Positions 52,700 to 62,093 of a stretch of 64,000 nt of DNA are shown piece after piece (the first letter of the stretch is position 1; each line of letters begins with the position of its first letter). The DNA lies in assembly GCF_009695745.1 (NCBI RefSeq), contig NZ_VUNH01000001.1, positions 62,001-126,000 of the forward strand, written 5' to 3'. A program made the position numbers and the translations under genes. This DNA is from Pyramidobacter porci. Lineage in GTDB: Bacteria; Synergistota; Synergistia; Synergistales; Dethiosulfovibrionaceae. The notes below the pieces were generated by a model. The model saw only the letters and a list, made by a program, of their open reading frames with translations. It had not been told where the DNA came from and made no database searches.

Positions 52700-53449
52700 A
52701 TGACTTATAAGATAATTCTCCTGCGTCACGGCGAGAGTCAATGGAACAGAGAAAATCGTTTCACCGGCTGGACCGACGTGCCGCTGTCGGAGAAAGGAAT
52801 CGAAGAAGCGCGTTCCGCCGGGCAGCTCATGAGGGAAGAGGGCTTTGTGTTCGACAAAGCTTACACGTCCTGCCTCAAGCGCGCCATCAAGACGCTGTGG
52901 CTCGCCCTGGAAGAACTTGACCAGATGTGGATCCCCGTCGTCAAAGACTGGCGTTTGAATGAACGCCATTACGGCGCTCTGCAGGGATACAACAAGGCCG
53001 AAATGGCCGAAAAAGCGGGCGAAGCCCAGGTGAAACTGTGGCGCCGCAGCTACGACGTGCCGCCGCCCCCCCTGACGCGCGACGATCCTCGGTATCCCGG
53101 CAACGACCCACGGTACGTGAATCTGAGCCCGGCCGAACTGCCCACGACCGAATGTCTGAAAGACACCGTCGCCCGCGTGCTGCCCTACTGGAACGAGGTG
53201 ATCTGTCCGGAGATCGCGGCAGGGCGACGGCTGATCGTCGCGGCGCACGGCAACAGCCTCAGGGCGCTGGTCAAATACCTTGACGGCATCGGCGACGAGG
53301 AGATCGTCGGGCTCAACATCCCCACGGGGATCCCTCTGCTTTACGAGCTGGACGAAAATCTGCGCCCCGTTTCGCATCGTTACCTCGGCGATCCCGAAGC
53401 CGCGAAGGCCGCGGCGGAAGCCGTTGCCAATCAGGCCCGAAGAAAGTAA
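52700..53449 (+). CDS. gpmA: 2,3-bisphosphoglycerate-dependent phosphoglycerate mutase
   Basis: A 249-residue mutase. Seen: [10 protein letters not shown] (phospho-accepting His), [24 protein letters not shown] and [14 protein letters not shown] (second catalytic His). It interconverts 3- and 2-phosphoglycerate in glycolysis and gluconeogenesis. A GGAGG precedes the ATG. It is a single gene between two terminators. Length and motifs match the E. coli enzyme. Confidence 0.96.
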   Translation: MTYKIILLRHGESQWNRENRFTGWTDVPLSEKGIEEARSAGQLMREEGFVFDKAYTSCLKRAIKTLWLALEELDQMWIPVVKDWRLNERHYGALQGYNKAEMAEKAGEAQVKLWRRSYDVPPPPLTRDDPRYPGNDPRYVNLSPAELPTTECLKDTVARVLPYWNEVICPEIAAGRRLIVAAHGNSLRALVKYLDGIGDEEIVGLNIPTGIPLLYELDENLRPVSHRYLGDPEAAKAAAEAVANQARRK

Positions 53450-53464
53450 TCTGACGGCGCACGA

Positions 53465-53493
53465 GGACCGGAGGCAGTTTCCGGTCCTTTTTT
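53465..53493 (+). terminator. Terminator of gpmA
   Basis: GGACCGGA (53465-53472) pairs with TCCGGTCC (53480-53487), followed by TTTTTT. Confidence 0.88.
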
Positions 53494-53548
53494 GCGGCGC
53501 GCCACGTGAAGCGGCCTTTTCATGGCGGCTGCGAAGAGAGGAGAATTC

Positions 53549-54427
53549 ATGCAGAATTTTTACTGGTACGTGATTTGCGCTCTCAAAGCGATTTTTTGCC
53601 GACTGCCGCACAAAACGGCGGTCCGGTTGGGCGACTTGTTGGGAAGGGTCATGTGGCTGGTCTGCAAAAGCAGAGTCGACAAGGCGGAAGTGCGCTGCGT
53701 GCGCGCGCTGGGCGTCGGCGTCACACCGGCGCGTCGGATCGTCCTCGCCTCTTACCGCAATATCGGCAGGGCTGTGGCGGAAACGCTGCGCCTTCCCAAG
53801 ATCGCGGCGACTGTCGAACGATATGTCGCTTTGCAGGGCGAAGAAAACCTTCGTCAGGCGCTTGCCCGCGGCCGCGGCGTCATCCTCCTGCTGGGACATC
53901 TCGACAACTGGGAGATCGCCAACATCTGCGTGTCGAAAAAATATCCGCTCAACGTCGTCGCGGCGAATCAGCGTGATCAGCGCATCACCGACCTGCTCAT
54001 GAAGCTTCGTTCATTGGCCGGTTCGCGGAACGTGCAGAAAGGGCAGGGGTTGAAAGGCGCGATCCGCTGCTTGCGAAACGGCGAAGTGCTGTGCGTTCTT
54101 CACGATCAGGATGCCAAGGAACGGGGGCTTGTCGTCCCCTTCCTGGGGCTGCCGGCCAGCACGCCGACGGGCGTGGCCAAACTGGCCGCGAAGTTCGGCG
54201 CGGCCGTGGTGCCGACGCACATCGTACGGGAACCCGACGGCTTTACCCATCGGGTGATTTTCGAGACGGCGCTCGCGGAGCTCTCCGGAGCCGTGTTCGG
54301 CGAAAACGAAGAAAGCTGTCTGAAAATGTGCAACGACCGCATCAGCTCCTGGATCCGCGAGCGTCCCGGACAATGGCTGTTGTGGCTTTATCCGCGCTGG
54401 GCCAGCACGGTGCCGGGGGATCGCTGA
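53549..54427 (+). CDS. Lipid A biosynthesis (LpxL/HtrB-type) acyltransferase
   Basis: A 292-residue membrane-anchored acyltransferase of the LpxL/LpxM family. Seen: N-terminal helix around YWYVICALKAIF, SYRNIGRAVAETLRLPK, the catalytic GHLDNWE (HX4E), DQDAKERGLVVPFLG and WLLWLYPRW near the end. It would add a secondary acyl chain to lipid A or a related glycolipid, implying an outer membrane. ATG 53549 has AGAGAGGAG in front; an earlier in-frame ATG is rejected. It is followed after one base by a YqgF-like gene. Confidence 0.9.
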   Translation: MQNFYWYVICALKAIFCRLPHKTAVRLGDLLGRVMWLVCKSRVDKAEVRCVRALGVGVTPARRIVLASYRNIGRAVAETLRLPKIAATVERYVALQGEENLRQALARGRGVILLLGHLDNWEIANICVSKKYPLNVVAANQRDQRITDLLMKLRSLAGSRNVQKGQGLKGAIRCLRNGEVLCVLHDQDAKERGLVVPFLGLPASTPTGVAKLAAKFGAAVVPTHIVREPDGFTHRVIFETALAELSGAVFGENEESCLKMCNDRISSWIRERPGQWLLWLYPRWASTVPGDR

Positions 54428-54428
54428 A

Positions 54429-54866
54429 ATGTATTTGGGCATCGATCCGGGACGGCAGAAATTCGGCTGGGCGCTTGGCGACGCTGAAGGCACGCTTGTG
54501 GCGTCGGGGATCGTGCCGGCGGAAAGGCTTGAGGATTTCGTCCTGAAAGCCGCTCGCTTCTGCAAAGGCTGCGAAGAATGGCTGCTCGAGGGAAAACTTC
54601 CCGAAGGCGGAAAGATCGCCAAAGTCTTCTGCGGCGACGGCACCGGCCACGCACGCTTTGTGCGGGAACTGGCGCGCCATTTTGAAGTGGCGCTTGTCGA
54701 AGAACTGAACACGACGCTGGAAGCGCGTAGTCTGTACTGGGACATGCATCCGCCGCGGGGGCTGAAACGGCTCGTGCCGCTCTCGCTGCTGATGCCGCCG
54801 CGCTGCCTCGACGATCTGGCGGCGTTCTGCATCCTGCGTCGGGCGCTTGCCGCCGACGCCGACTGA
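54429..54866 (+). CDS. RNase H-like fold protein, YqgF/RuvX-like
   Basis: A 145-residue protein with YqgF-type acidic residues: YLGIDPGRQKFGWAL (first Asp, residue 6), VEELNTTLEAR (Glu near 98) and CLDDLAAFCIL (Asp near 129). YqgF/RuvX proteins process the 5' end of pre-16S rRNA or resemble Holliday-junction resolvases. The sequence between motifs is unlike standard RuvX, so it may be a divergent paralogue. It starts one base after the acyltransferase stop and precedes the ClC gene by 19 bases. Confidence 0.75.
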   Translation: MYLGIDPGRQKFGWALGDAEGTLVASGIVPAERLEDFVLKAARFCKGCEEWLLEGKLPEGGKIAKVFCGDGTGHARFVRELARHFEVALVEELNTTLEARSLYWDMHPPRGLKRLVPLSLLMPPRCLDDLAAFCILRRALAADAD

Positions 54867-54885
54867 ATCAAACGGAGGACTAAGA

Positions 54886-56250
54886 TTGAAGAAGGACAAT
54901 AGAGGCATCCGCGTTTTTCTGGAAGAGTTCGTTCTATGTTACGCCGTGATCAAATGGACGGCGTTGGCCGTGCTGTCGGGTCTTGTCGTCGGCGGCGCGG
55001 TCAGCCTGTTCGTCGAGTTGCTCGAGTTCTCCATCGGCGTTGCGGGAAAACTGACGGGGATCTGGCATTACGCCATCCTGCCGCTGGGATTGACCGCCAG
55101 CACCCTGATGGTCCATTATCTGGCGCCGGACGCCAGCGGTCACGGCACCGAAAAAGTCGTCGAGGCCGTTCACGAGCGGGCCGGGCAGATCGACGTCAAA
55201 GTCGTGCCGGTCAAAATGATCACCACGATCGTTACCGTCGCCGCCGGCGGCTCGGCGGGCAAGGAAGGCCCGGCTACGCAGATCGCCGCCGGGCTGACTT
55301 CGACGCTGGCCAGGCTGCTGAAGTTCAACGATCTGGATAAAAAGAAGCTCGTCGTCTGCGGCGTTTCCGCCGGTTTTGCCGCCGTTTTCGGCACGCCGGT
55401 GGCCGGCGCGGTCTTCGCGCTCGAAGTCCTGTACATCGGCCAAATCTTTTACGACGTGCTCTTCGCCTCGTTCCTGAGCGGCGTCGTCGCCTGGCGCACA
55501 GCGCTGCTGCTGGGACTGAAATATTCGTTCTTCCCCGTGGCGGAGCATCTGCCGCTCTTTTCGCCGCAGAACTTCCTTTGGACCTTAGCTGCCGGCGTCT
55601 TCTTTGGCCTTGTTTCCCTGTGCTTCATCGAGATCATGAACTTCTCCGAGAAATGGTTCCATGACCTGAAAACGCCGCTGACCGTCAAGGCCCTGATCGG
55701 TTCGGCGCTGATCCTGATTTTGACCTGGTGCGTCGGCGATTCTTATTTCGGACTCAGCGAAGCGGGCATGGTCTCCGTGCTTCATGGCGGCCGCGTCTCC
55801 CCGTGGGCGTGGCTCTGGAAGATCCTCATGACCGTGCTGACGCTCTCCTGCGGCGGCAGCGGCGGCGTCGTGACGCCGATCTTCTTCATCGGCGCGTCGG
55901 CTGGCGCGGCCTTTGCCTCGTTCTTCGGGCTGAACACGATCGCCTACGCTTCTTGGGGTTTGGTCGGCGTTCTCGCGGGCAGCGCCAACGCGCCGTTGGC
56001 TTCCACGATCATGGCCGTCGAACTGCTAGGCGGCCAGGCAGCGCCGTTTGCCGCGGTCGTCAGCGTCACCGCGTTCATGATCGTCGGGCATCGCAGCGTC
56101 TATCCCAGCCAGCTCCTGCAGCGTTCCAAATCCTCTCTGCTCGACGTTCCCGAGAGGGGACGGCGCATCGATCGAAACCTGACCGTCCCCGTGCCGGAAC
56201 GTTCGCCCGTGCTGGGGCATTTGTCCCTGCGCATGAAACGCAAAAAATAA
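54886..56250 (+). CDS. ClC-family chloride channel / H+-Cl- antiporter
   Basis: A 454-residue multi-pass protein with ClC motifs: GGSAGKEGP (about residue 125), a glycine-rich GVSAGFAAVFGTPVAGAVF segment and GGSGGVVTPIFFIGA (about 325). These line the anion pathway. The residue matching the gating glutamate is present in GKEGP. No CBS domains follow. The start is TTG at 54886, 8 bases after GGAGG; the longer ATG frame overlaps the previous gene and is rejected. It probably serves acid or osmotic homeostasis. Confidence 0.93.
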   Translation: MKKDNRGIRVFLEEFVLCYAVIKWTALAVLSGLVVGGAVSLFVELLEFSIGVAGKLTGIWHYAILPLGLTASTLMVHYLAPDASGHGTEKVVEAVHERAGQIDVKVVPVKMITTIVTVAAGGSAGKEGPATQIAAGLTSTLARLLKFNDLDKKKLVVCGVSAGFAAVFGTPVAGAVFALEVLYIGQIFYDVLFASFLSGVVAWRTALLLGLKYSFFPVAEHLPLFSPQNFLWTLAAGVFFGLVSLCFIEIMNFSEKWFHDLKTPLTVKALIGSALILILTWCVGDSYFGLSEAGMVSVLHGGRVSPWAWLWKILMTVLTLSCGGSGGVVTPIFFIGASAGAAFASFFGLNTIAYASWGLVGVLAGSANAPLASTIMAVELLGGQAAPFAAVVSVTAFMIVGHRSVYPSQLLQRSKSSLLDVPERGRRIDRNLTVPVPERSPVLGHLSLRMKRKK

Positions 56251-56272
56251 GGCCGGAGTATGGCGGCTGTTG

Positions 56273-56319
56273 AAAAAGCGCCGGACGTTCCTCGAGGCAG
56301 GAACATCCGGCGCTTTTTT
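56273..56319 (+). terminator. Terminator after the ClC gene
   Basis: AAAAAGCGCCGGA-C-GTTCC (56273-56291) pairs with GGAAC-A-TCCGGCGC, followed by TTTTTT. A long stem with one internal mismatch. Confidence 0.9.
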
Positions 56320-56495
56320 CGTTGATGTTGATTTTCAATGAATACCTTTCCTCCCGCCTTTTAGAAATCGAAGAAGCGCAATGATTTGCAATGGCGCTTT
56401 CGGCCGGGAGTTTTCATGACCATTGGATATACGCTTAAGAAGTGCTTAAAATATGTCATAATACTCCTTGAGGAATCATCCTCCCGGAGGTCAGC

Positions 56496-57826
56496 ATGAG
56501 TTTCCGAGTCAAACTGATGAAAAACAAGGACAGACTTTACGCGGCCATCGTCGAGGAGACTTACAATCCTTTCATCAAACGCAATTGCGGAAAAACGATC
56601 CGCACCTACGGCGACCTCAACAAACGCCGCCTCACAGAGCCGGACATCGACGCAAGGATTCAGGCGGATCTCGCTGAGTTGAAGGCAAACGCGGATCTTG
56701 CAGGACGGCTCAAAGCGCAGACGCTCAAGGAGCGGGCGGCTGTCTTCGAATCAAACAATAAACCGGACTGCGCGGGCATTTATAACTACGGCATCGCCCT
56801 TTACCGCAGATTATGGGAACGCCTTGGTCTGGACGTCTGGTTCAAACAGTATCGGCGCAATCACCGACTCAAGTTCGACTTCGACCTTGCCGCGTTCTTC
56901 CTCGCCGCCATGCGTATTCTGGCGCCCTGTTCAAAAAAACGGACGCACGAATACAGCGGGAATTTCGTTTTCGACTTCTCTTCCCTCACCCAGGCGGACC
57001 TTTATGAAACCCTCGGACTCCTGAGCAGGGGCAAGGATGTCCTGATACGTAACGTCAACAGGGGATCGCGGAGATTTACGAGCGAACGATGACCGTCGCG
57101 CTTTACGACTGCACCACGTTTTACTTCGAGAGTTTCGATTCCGACGGACTTCGCGCGCGCGGGATGTCCAAGGAGAAGGTAACATGTCGGAAATCAAGAC
57201 CATGCTGCAGGTCGTCCGAAAGCACAAGGCGGATTCCGGACTGAAGAACGTCACGGTCATCGCGGATCGCGGACTCAACTGCAAGCTTAACCTGCAGCAC
57301 CTTGCGGAAGAGGGCTTTGATTACATCGCGGCCCAGAGCGTCAGTCGGCTGAAAAAGGATGTGAAGGAGCGGGTTCTTTCCGAGGAGAACTGGGAACACA
57401 GCGAACGGTATCACGAGGACGTGTTCAGGATGAAGCGTCTGGACGCCGGAACACATCCGCGGGCACTTCCTCGTCTGTTACCTTGCGATGGTTCTGGAGC
57501 GTCTTTCCTGTCACCTCATCCGCATGAAGGGCATCGGGAACATCTCGCCTCGCAAGCTCATTGAACTCATGCGCCAGCAGAACGTCACTGTCTTGACCGG
57601 CAGAGCCAGGAGCACGCCCATTGGCCTTCGTCTGGGACACGACGGCAGCTCGCCGGAGAGAAAGAACGCGGACATCGCGTCGGCCGTCGCCGTGATGCAG
57701 ATCTTTGGAATCGACCCTGTCAATATGATGGAAGCCTATCCTGATCTCAAGTACAAACTGGCTTGTCGACTGCCTTTTGCTGCACGGGAGGCGACAGCAG
57801 GGATTATCCGTAGATCTCGCGGTTGA
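56496..57826 (+). pseudogene. Decayed IS1634-type transposase
   Basis: Fragments of one DDE transposase lie in successive frames. 56496-57092 holds the N-terminal part (helical, ending GKDVLIRNVNRGSRRFT). 57089-57181 holds MTVALYDCTTFYFESF with the first catalytic Asp. 57184-57564 holds VTVIADRGLNCKLNLQHLAE with the second Asp. 57488-57826 holds the C-terminal block (VLERLSCHLIRMKG). A stretch of about 60-100 residues normally between the first and second Asp (the LLVD...FPGN region) is missing, and at least two frameshifts occur (about 57090 and 57440). The element cannot transpose by itself. I could not find its terminal inverted repeats, so the borders are unknown. Confidence 0.85.
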
Positions 57827-57917
57827 AAATAATCGCGCTCACTCTTGATGCTGCTTGAGCTTGGCTTCGGTTTCCTTGGAAAAGTCGGGAAAAAAATGAA
57901 AGCGGCGTAACGAAAAA

Positions 57918-57953
57918 GGCACGGCGATCAGTTTATTGATCGCCGTGCCTTTT
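57918..57953. terminator. Bidirectional terminator before the iron-type ABC operon end
   Basis: GGCACGGCGATCA (57918-57930) pairs perfectly with TGATCGCCGTGCC (57937-57949), with TTTT after it and AAAAA before it. It ends the minus-strand ABC operon. Confidence 0.9.
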
Positions 57954-57986
57954 CCGTTGGAACGTTTGATGCCGCCGTTTTGCGGA

Positions 57987-59084
57987 TTACTGACGGGGGG
58001 TGGCGATGATCACGGCGCCGCGGGGATCGAACGAGGCCTGGGCGCTGGCGCCGCCGGCGCGGATCTGGGTGCCGGGCAGGAAAGGAACGGACAGGCTCAG
58101 GACGGAGCGCGGATCGCCGATCGCCAGCTCGGCGTGATAGTCGAGACGATCGCCCTCGAAGAGGCAGCGCAAGACGCGGATCGGCAGGCTGTTCTCCTGG
58201 CCGTCGAGGCTGAGGTTTTCGGGGCGCACGATCAGCAGGGCATCCTTTCCGACCTGCGGCGGGTTCTGTTTGCCGAGTCGCGCTCTGACCTTGCAGCCCG
58301 CGACCTCGAAGACGCCCATGTCGCCTTCGGCCGCGGCGAGGACGCCGGGAATCAGGTTGGCCTGGCCGATGAAATCGGCGACGAAGGGGGACGCGGGATC
58401 GGCGTAAATGTCCATAGGCGTGCCAACCTGCTCGATGCGGCCGTGGTTCATGACCATGATGCGGTCCGACATGGTCAGGGCTTCCTTCTGGTCGTGGGTA
58501 ACGTAGAGGCAGGTCAGCCCCAGCTCCTGCTGAATGCGGCGGATCTCCGCGCGCATGTGGATCCGCAGTTTGGCGTCGAGGTTGGAAAGCGGCTCGTCCA
58601 TCAGCAGCAGCTTGGGGCGCAGCACGAGTACGCGCGCCAGTGCCACGCGCTGCTGTTCGCCGCCTGAGAGCTGGTTAGGGTAGCGGTCTTCCGCCTTTTC
58701 CAGCCCCACGAGCGCCAGCCCTTCGCGTACTTTTTGGGCGATCTCGGCGCGGCCGAGTCCGCGGACTTTGAGCCCGTAGGCGACGTTCTCGAAGATCTTC
58801 ATGTGCGGGAACAGCGCGTAGTTCTGGAAGACGAAGCCGATGTTGCGCTCGTTGGCCGGCATGGTGGTGATGTCCGCGTCGCCCATGAGGATCCGCCCCG
58901 AGGTGGGCATCTCGAAGCCGGCGACCATGCGCAGCGTCGTGGTCTTGCCGCAGCCGGACGGTCCGAGAAAGGTCAGAAACTCTCCCGTGGTGACCGAAAG
59001 ATCGACGTTCTGGACGGCGTGAAATTTCTCTCCGTCCTTCATGAAAACTTTATTGATATCGTTCAGAGTCAGTGAAACGGACAT
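57987..59084 (-). CDS. Iron(III)-type ABC transporter ATP-binding protein
   Basis: A 365-residue single-domain ABC ATPase of the FbpC/PotA group. Seen: Walker A GPSGCGKTT, Q-loop FVFQNYALFPHM, signature LSGGEQQR, Walker B LLLMDEPLSNLD, H-loop THDQ, then a C-terminal TOBE-like regulatory domain (about 240-365). It powers import with the two-domain permease. Its ATG overlaps the permease stop (ATGA), so the two are coupled. It is the last gene before a strong terminator. Ligand could be iron(III), a polyamine or phosphonate. Confidence 0.92.
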   Translation of the reverse strand: MSVSLTLNDINKVFMKDGEKFHAVQNVDLSVTTGEFLTFLGPSGCGKTTTLRMVAGFEMPTSGRILMGDADITTMPANERNIGFVFQNYALFPHMKIFENVAYGLKVRGLGRAEIAQKVREGLALVGLEKAEDRYPNQLSGGEQQRVALARVLVLRPKLLLMDEPLSNLDAKLRIHMRAEIRRIQQELGLTCLYVTHDQKEALTMSDRIMVMNHGRIEQVGTPMDIYADPASPFVADFIGQANLIPGVLAAAEGDMGVFEVAGCKVRARLGKQNPPQVGKDALLIVRPENLSLDGQENSLPIRVLRCLFEGDRLDYHAELAIGDPRSVLSLSVPFLPGTQIRAGGASAQASFDPRGAVIIATPRQ

Positions 59085-60769
59085 CAGCGAATTCCTCCTC
59101 CCGCATTGCCGGTGCGGCACAGAAGCCGGGCCAGAAGCGCCATCACGCCGCTGGCGATGAAAACAAGGACGATCAGCACAATCGAAAAAGCGCAGGCCTG
59201 CGCGAACTGAAGCTCGGTCATGCACTCGAGAATACGCGTCGTGATCAGGCTCCAGCGCACGGAGACCAGGAAGATGGTGGCGCTGATCGCCGTCATGGAG
59301 TGGATGAACAGATAGCGCATGCCCGCCAGGATGGCGGGGAGCACCAGCGGCAGCGTCACCTTGCGGAATGTCCGCGCCGGGGAAGCGCCCAGACTTGCCG
59401 AAGCCTCTTCGATGGACGGGTCGATCTGCTGCAGCGAGGCGATGACGTTGCGGATGCCGGCGGAGGAGTAGCGGAACACGTAAGAGGCGACGAGGATCGA
59501 AACCGTGCCCGTCAGCACCAGCGGCTTATCGTTGAAGGCGATCACGTAGGCGATGCCGACCACTGTGCCTGGCAGCGCGAAGTTGAGCAGCGAAACCGTC
59601 TCCAGCGTCTTATGCCCTTTGACTTTCAGACGTTCTGTGGCGTAGCCGACCAGAACGGCGAGCAGGCCGCCCAGCGGCGTGCCGAGACAGGCGATGATCA
59701 GCGTGTCCTTGATGGCCTTGCGCCCGAAGTTGAACACGTAGGCGTAATTTTCGCCCGTCAGCGCGTTGTTGATGCCCCAGACTTTGACGACCGAGCCCCA
59801 GAAAATCAGCGCGTAGATGTACACGACGAAAACCATCACGAACGCGATCAGGCCGATGATGCAGGCCGTGGGGAACGCCCCGGGGCCTTTCACGCTGCTG
59901 CGGCCGCCGGCCTTGCCCGAGATGGTCACGAAACTTTTTTTGCTCAGCCAGCAGTACTGGATCGCGTACACGATGAGCGCGGGCACCAGCAGCACGAAGG
60001 AGAGCGCCGCGCCGCCCTTGAGGTCGTACATGCCCGTGATCTGCAGATACGCCTGCGTCGGCAGCACGGGAAACGCGTGCCCGGCCAGGACCAGCGGCGT
60101 GGCGAAGTCCGCCAGCGAGCAGGCAAAGACGAGCAGAAAGGCGTTCGCCAGCCCCGGAGCCGAGAGCGGCAGCGTTACCGTGCGAAAGACCCGCAGCGGC
60201 GAAGCTCCCATCGAATAGGCCGCGTCCTCCAGATTGGAATCGATGCGGCTGAGGATCGTCGTCAGCGTCATGAACGCGACGGGGTAGAACGTGAGCGTTT
60301 CCGAGAGGAACGTGCCCCAGAAGCCGTAGAAGTTGAAGTTTTCAAGCCCCAGCAGCTTGAGCAGAAGGCCGTTCGGCCCCAGCGAGAGCGTCAGGGCGAT
60401 GCTGCTGGTAAACGGCGGCGAGATCAGCGGCAGCATGGAAATGCCGGAAAGGAGGAATTTGAACCAGCCTGGCAGAGAAAGGCGCGTCACCGCGTAGGCG
60501 AAAACAAAACCCAAGACCGTGCCGGAAACCGCCACGCAGCCGCCCAGCAGCAGGCTGTTGATCAACGCCTGCCGGTCGTACCAGTTGGTGATGACCGGCG
60601 CAATATTGGCAAGGGTGAATCTGCCGTCGACCCAGAACGCGATCCACAGCAGACGGAGGGCCGGGTAAATTACGAAAATCCCCAGAGCGAGCCAGAGCAT
60701 GGCGACGACGGCCCGAGTGGCGGGATCCCGCCGGGAGCGAGTAGAAAGACTGTGTGTCAAAATTTTCAC
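59084..60769 (-). CDS. Iron(III)-type ABC transporter permease, fused double domain
   Basis: A 561-residue permease with about twelve membrane spans in two homologous halves. Each half has an EAA loop (EDAAYSMGASPLRVFRTVTL at about 184-203 and EEASASLGASPARTFRKVTL at about 455-474). This is the FbpB layout, in which one polypeptide forms both halves of the channel. It works with the upstream binding protein and the downstream ATPase. The start ATG lies 63 bases after the attenuator. A C-terminal glycine-rich tail overlaps the ATPase start. Confidence 0.93.
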   Translation of the reverse strand: MKILTHSLSTRSRRDPATRAVVAMLWLALGIFVIYPALRLLWIAFWVDGRFTLANIAPVITNWYDRQALINSLLLGGCVAVSGTVLGFVFAYAVTRLSLPGWFKFLLSGISMLPLISPPFTSSIALTLSLGPNGLLLKLLGLENFNFYGFWGTFLSETLTFYPVAFMTLTTILSRIDSNLEDAAYSMGASPLRVFRTVTLPLSAPGLANAFLLVFACSLADFATPLVLAGHAFPVLPTQAYLQITGMYDLKGGAALSFVLLVPALIVYAIQYCWLSKKSFVTISGKAGGRSSVKGPGAFPTACIIGLIAFVMVFVVYIYALIFWGSVVKVWGINNALTGENYAYVFNFGRKAIKDTLIIACLGTPLGGLLAVLVGYATERLKVKGHKTLETVSLLNFALPGTVVGIAYVIAFNDKPLVLTGTVSILVASYVFRYSSAGIRNVIASLQQIDPSIEEASASLGASPARTFRKVTLPLVLPAILAGMRYLFIHSMTAISATIFLVSVRWSLITTRILECMTELQFAQACAFSIVLIVLVFIASGVMALLARLLCRTGNAGGGIR

Positions 60770-60832
60770 CTGCTTCAGTCGAAAAGGCGCGCGCAGACGG
60801 CGCCGGATTCCTCGGCGGCCTGTCGGAGCGTC

Positions 60833-60858
60833 AAAAAAAAGGGCCCCGCGAGGAGCCC
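60833..60858 (-). terminator. Attenuator between binding protein and permease
   Basis: On the minus strand GGGCTCC-TCGC-GGGGCCC (60858-60841) is followed by eight T (60840-60833). It lies 17 bases after the binding-protein stop, and would make the binding protein in excess of the permease. Confidence 0.75.
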
Positions 60859-60874
60859 CGATAAATTGGCAGCG

Positions 60875-61864
60875 CTATTTGATGACTTCGTTCTTCCAGC
60901 GCTCCACGAACTCGTCGCGCTTGGCTCCCTTCCAGGCCACGTCGGTCTCGACAAGGTTGATCGCGTTCAGATCGAGCAGAGGATTGTCGGTTGTGACGTC
61001 GGTGCGGGTGGGGACGTAGTTGATCTTGTTGGCGACGATGAAATCGGCGAAGCTCTTGCTGACCATCCAGTCGGCGAACTTCTTGGCGTCTTCCAGATTC
61101 TTGGCCCCGTGCACGACGCCGCAGCCCTCGATGCCGTAGGACACGCCGTCCTTGGGATAGCTGACTACCACGGGGTAGCCTTGCTGCTGGATGTCGAGCG
61201 CGTCGACGATGTAGAAAATGCCGGAAGCGCACTGGCCGGTCGCGATCGGCATGGCGCCGCCCGCGCCGCTCTTCGTGTACATCTGGATGTTGGCGTGCAG
61301 CTTCTTCTGATACTTGAAAGCTTCGTCTTCGCCCATGATCTTCACCAGCGAGAAAATGCGTTCCGTCGCCGTGCCGGACGTGCGGGCGTCGGCCATCTGC
61401 AGACCGTTCTTGTATCTGGGGTCGAGCAGATCGTTCCAGGTCGCGGGAGCCTGCATCTTGTTCTTCTTGAGGAAATCCTCGTTCGTCAGGAAGCACAGCG
61501 GGATGATGCCGATGCCCGTCCAGTAGCCGTCCGCACTGCGGAACTTGGCCGGGATGGCCTCGACGCCCTTGGGAGAGTATTTCTCGAAGACGCCCTGCGC
61601 GACGATGGCTTCATAGGTATCGGCGGGGCCGCCGATCAGCACGTCGACCTGGGGATTGTTCTTTTCGGCCTCGAGACGCGTCTTGGCTTCGCCGGAAGAC
61701 AGGCGCAGGAAGTTGACGTGGATCCCCGTCTCCTGCTCGAACGCCTGAGTCACCTTCGAAACGTACTTTTCCGGCATGATCGAGTAGGCGTTGATCTCCG
61801 CCGCGCGTGCGGGCAAAGCCGTCAAGCCCAGCAACAGAACGAGTGCAGCAAATTTTTTCATCAT
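60875..61864 (-). CDS. Iron(III)-type ABC transporter substrate-binding protein
   Basis: A 329-residue family-1/FbpA-type binding protein. The signal peptide is about 1-21 (LVLLLGLTALPARA). The mature part has the pattern INAYSIMPEKYVSKVTQAFEQETG, VDVLIGGPADTYEAI and a DWMVSKSFADFIV region. It captures ligand for the permease and ATPase downstream. Tyrosines near residue 190-210 could bind Fe(III), but the match to known ferric-binding proteins is not certain. AAGGA precedes two adjacent ATGs; the first is used. Its own promoter is at 61918-61946. Confidence 0.92.
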   Translation of the reverse strand: MMKKFAALVLLLGLTALPARAAEINAYSIMPEKYVSKVTQAFEQETGIHVNFLRLSSGEAKTRLEAEKNNPQVDVLIGGPADTYEAIVAQGVFEKYSPKGVEAIPAKFRSADGYWTGIGIIPLCFLTNEDFLKKNKMQAPATWNDLLDPRYKNGLQMADARTSGTATERIFSLVKIMGEDEAFKYQKKLHANIQMYTKSGAGGAMPIATGQCASGIFYIVDALDIQQQGYPVVVSYPKDGVSYGIEGCGVVHGAKNLEDAKKFADWMVSKSFADFIVANKINYVPTRTDVTTDNPLLDLNAINLVETDVAWKGAKRDEFVERWKNEVIK

Positions 61865-61917
61865 CGAAACATCCTTTCCGAAAATAATTGAGATGAGACG
61901 CCAGATGGAACGTAAAC

Positions 61918-61946
61918 ATTATAGCGCAGATAGTCAGTGATTCCAA
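61918..61946 (-). promoter_or_regulatory. Promoter of the iron-type ABC operon
   Basis: On the minus strand TTGGAA (61946-61941), 17-base spacer, TATAAT (61923-61918), about 54 bases before the start codon. No Fur-box palindrome is clear. Confidence 0.85.
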
Positions 61947-62023
61947 GATAGTTTCGACAGATAATCGTTCGTCGGCGCGGTTGCAATTTTCACCTTTGTG
62001 AGCGAAAATCCTGTATGGGCAAC

Positions 62024-62037
62024 GCGCCCATGGGCGC
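62024..62037. promoter_or_regulatory. 14-base perfect palindrome upstream of the NMT1-like gene
   Basis: GCGCCCATGGGCGC is a perfect palindrome 10 bases upstream of the -35 box at 62047. It is a candidate operator between divergent transport genes. Confidence 0.4.
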
Positions 62038-62046
62038 AGTCGAAAT

Positions 62047-62075
62047 TTGTGTAATCACACAGTTTAAATTATATT
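62047..62075 (+). promoter_or_regulatory. Promoter of the orphan NMT1/TauA-like binding protein
   Basis: TTGTGT (62047-62052), 17-base spacer, TATATT (62070-62075), 18 bases before the ATG. AAGGAGG follows directly. Confidence 0.7.
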
Positions 62076-62093
62076 TTTTAAGGAGGAGTTTTC

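Noticed and set aside
59072-61891. 939-codon open frame on the plus strand opposite the iron-type ABC operon
   Set aside because: It is an antisense shadow, rich in R, H, Q, D and V with no domain pattern, while the minus strand encodes recognisable transporter subunits.
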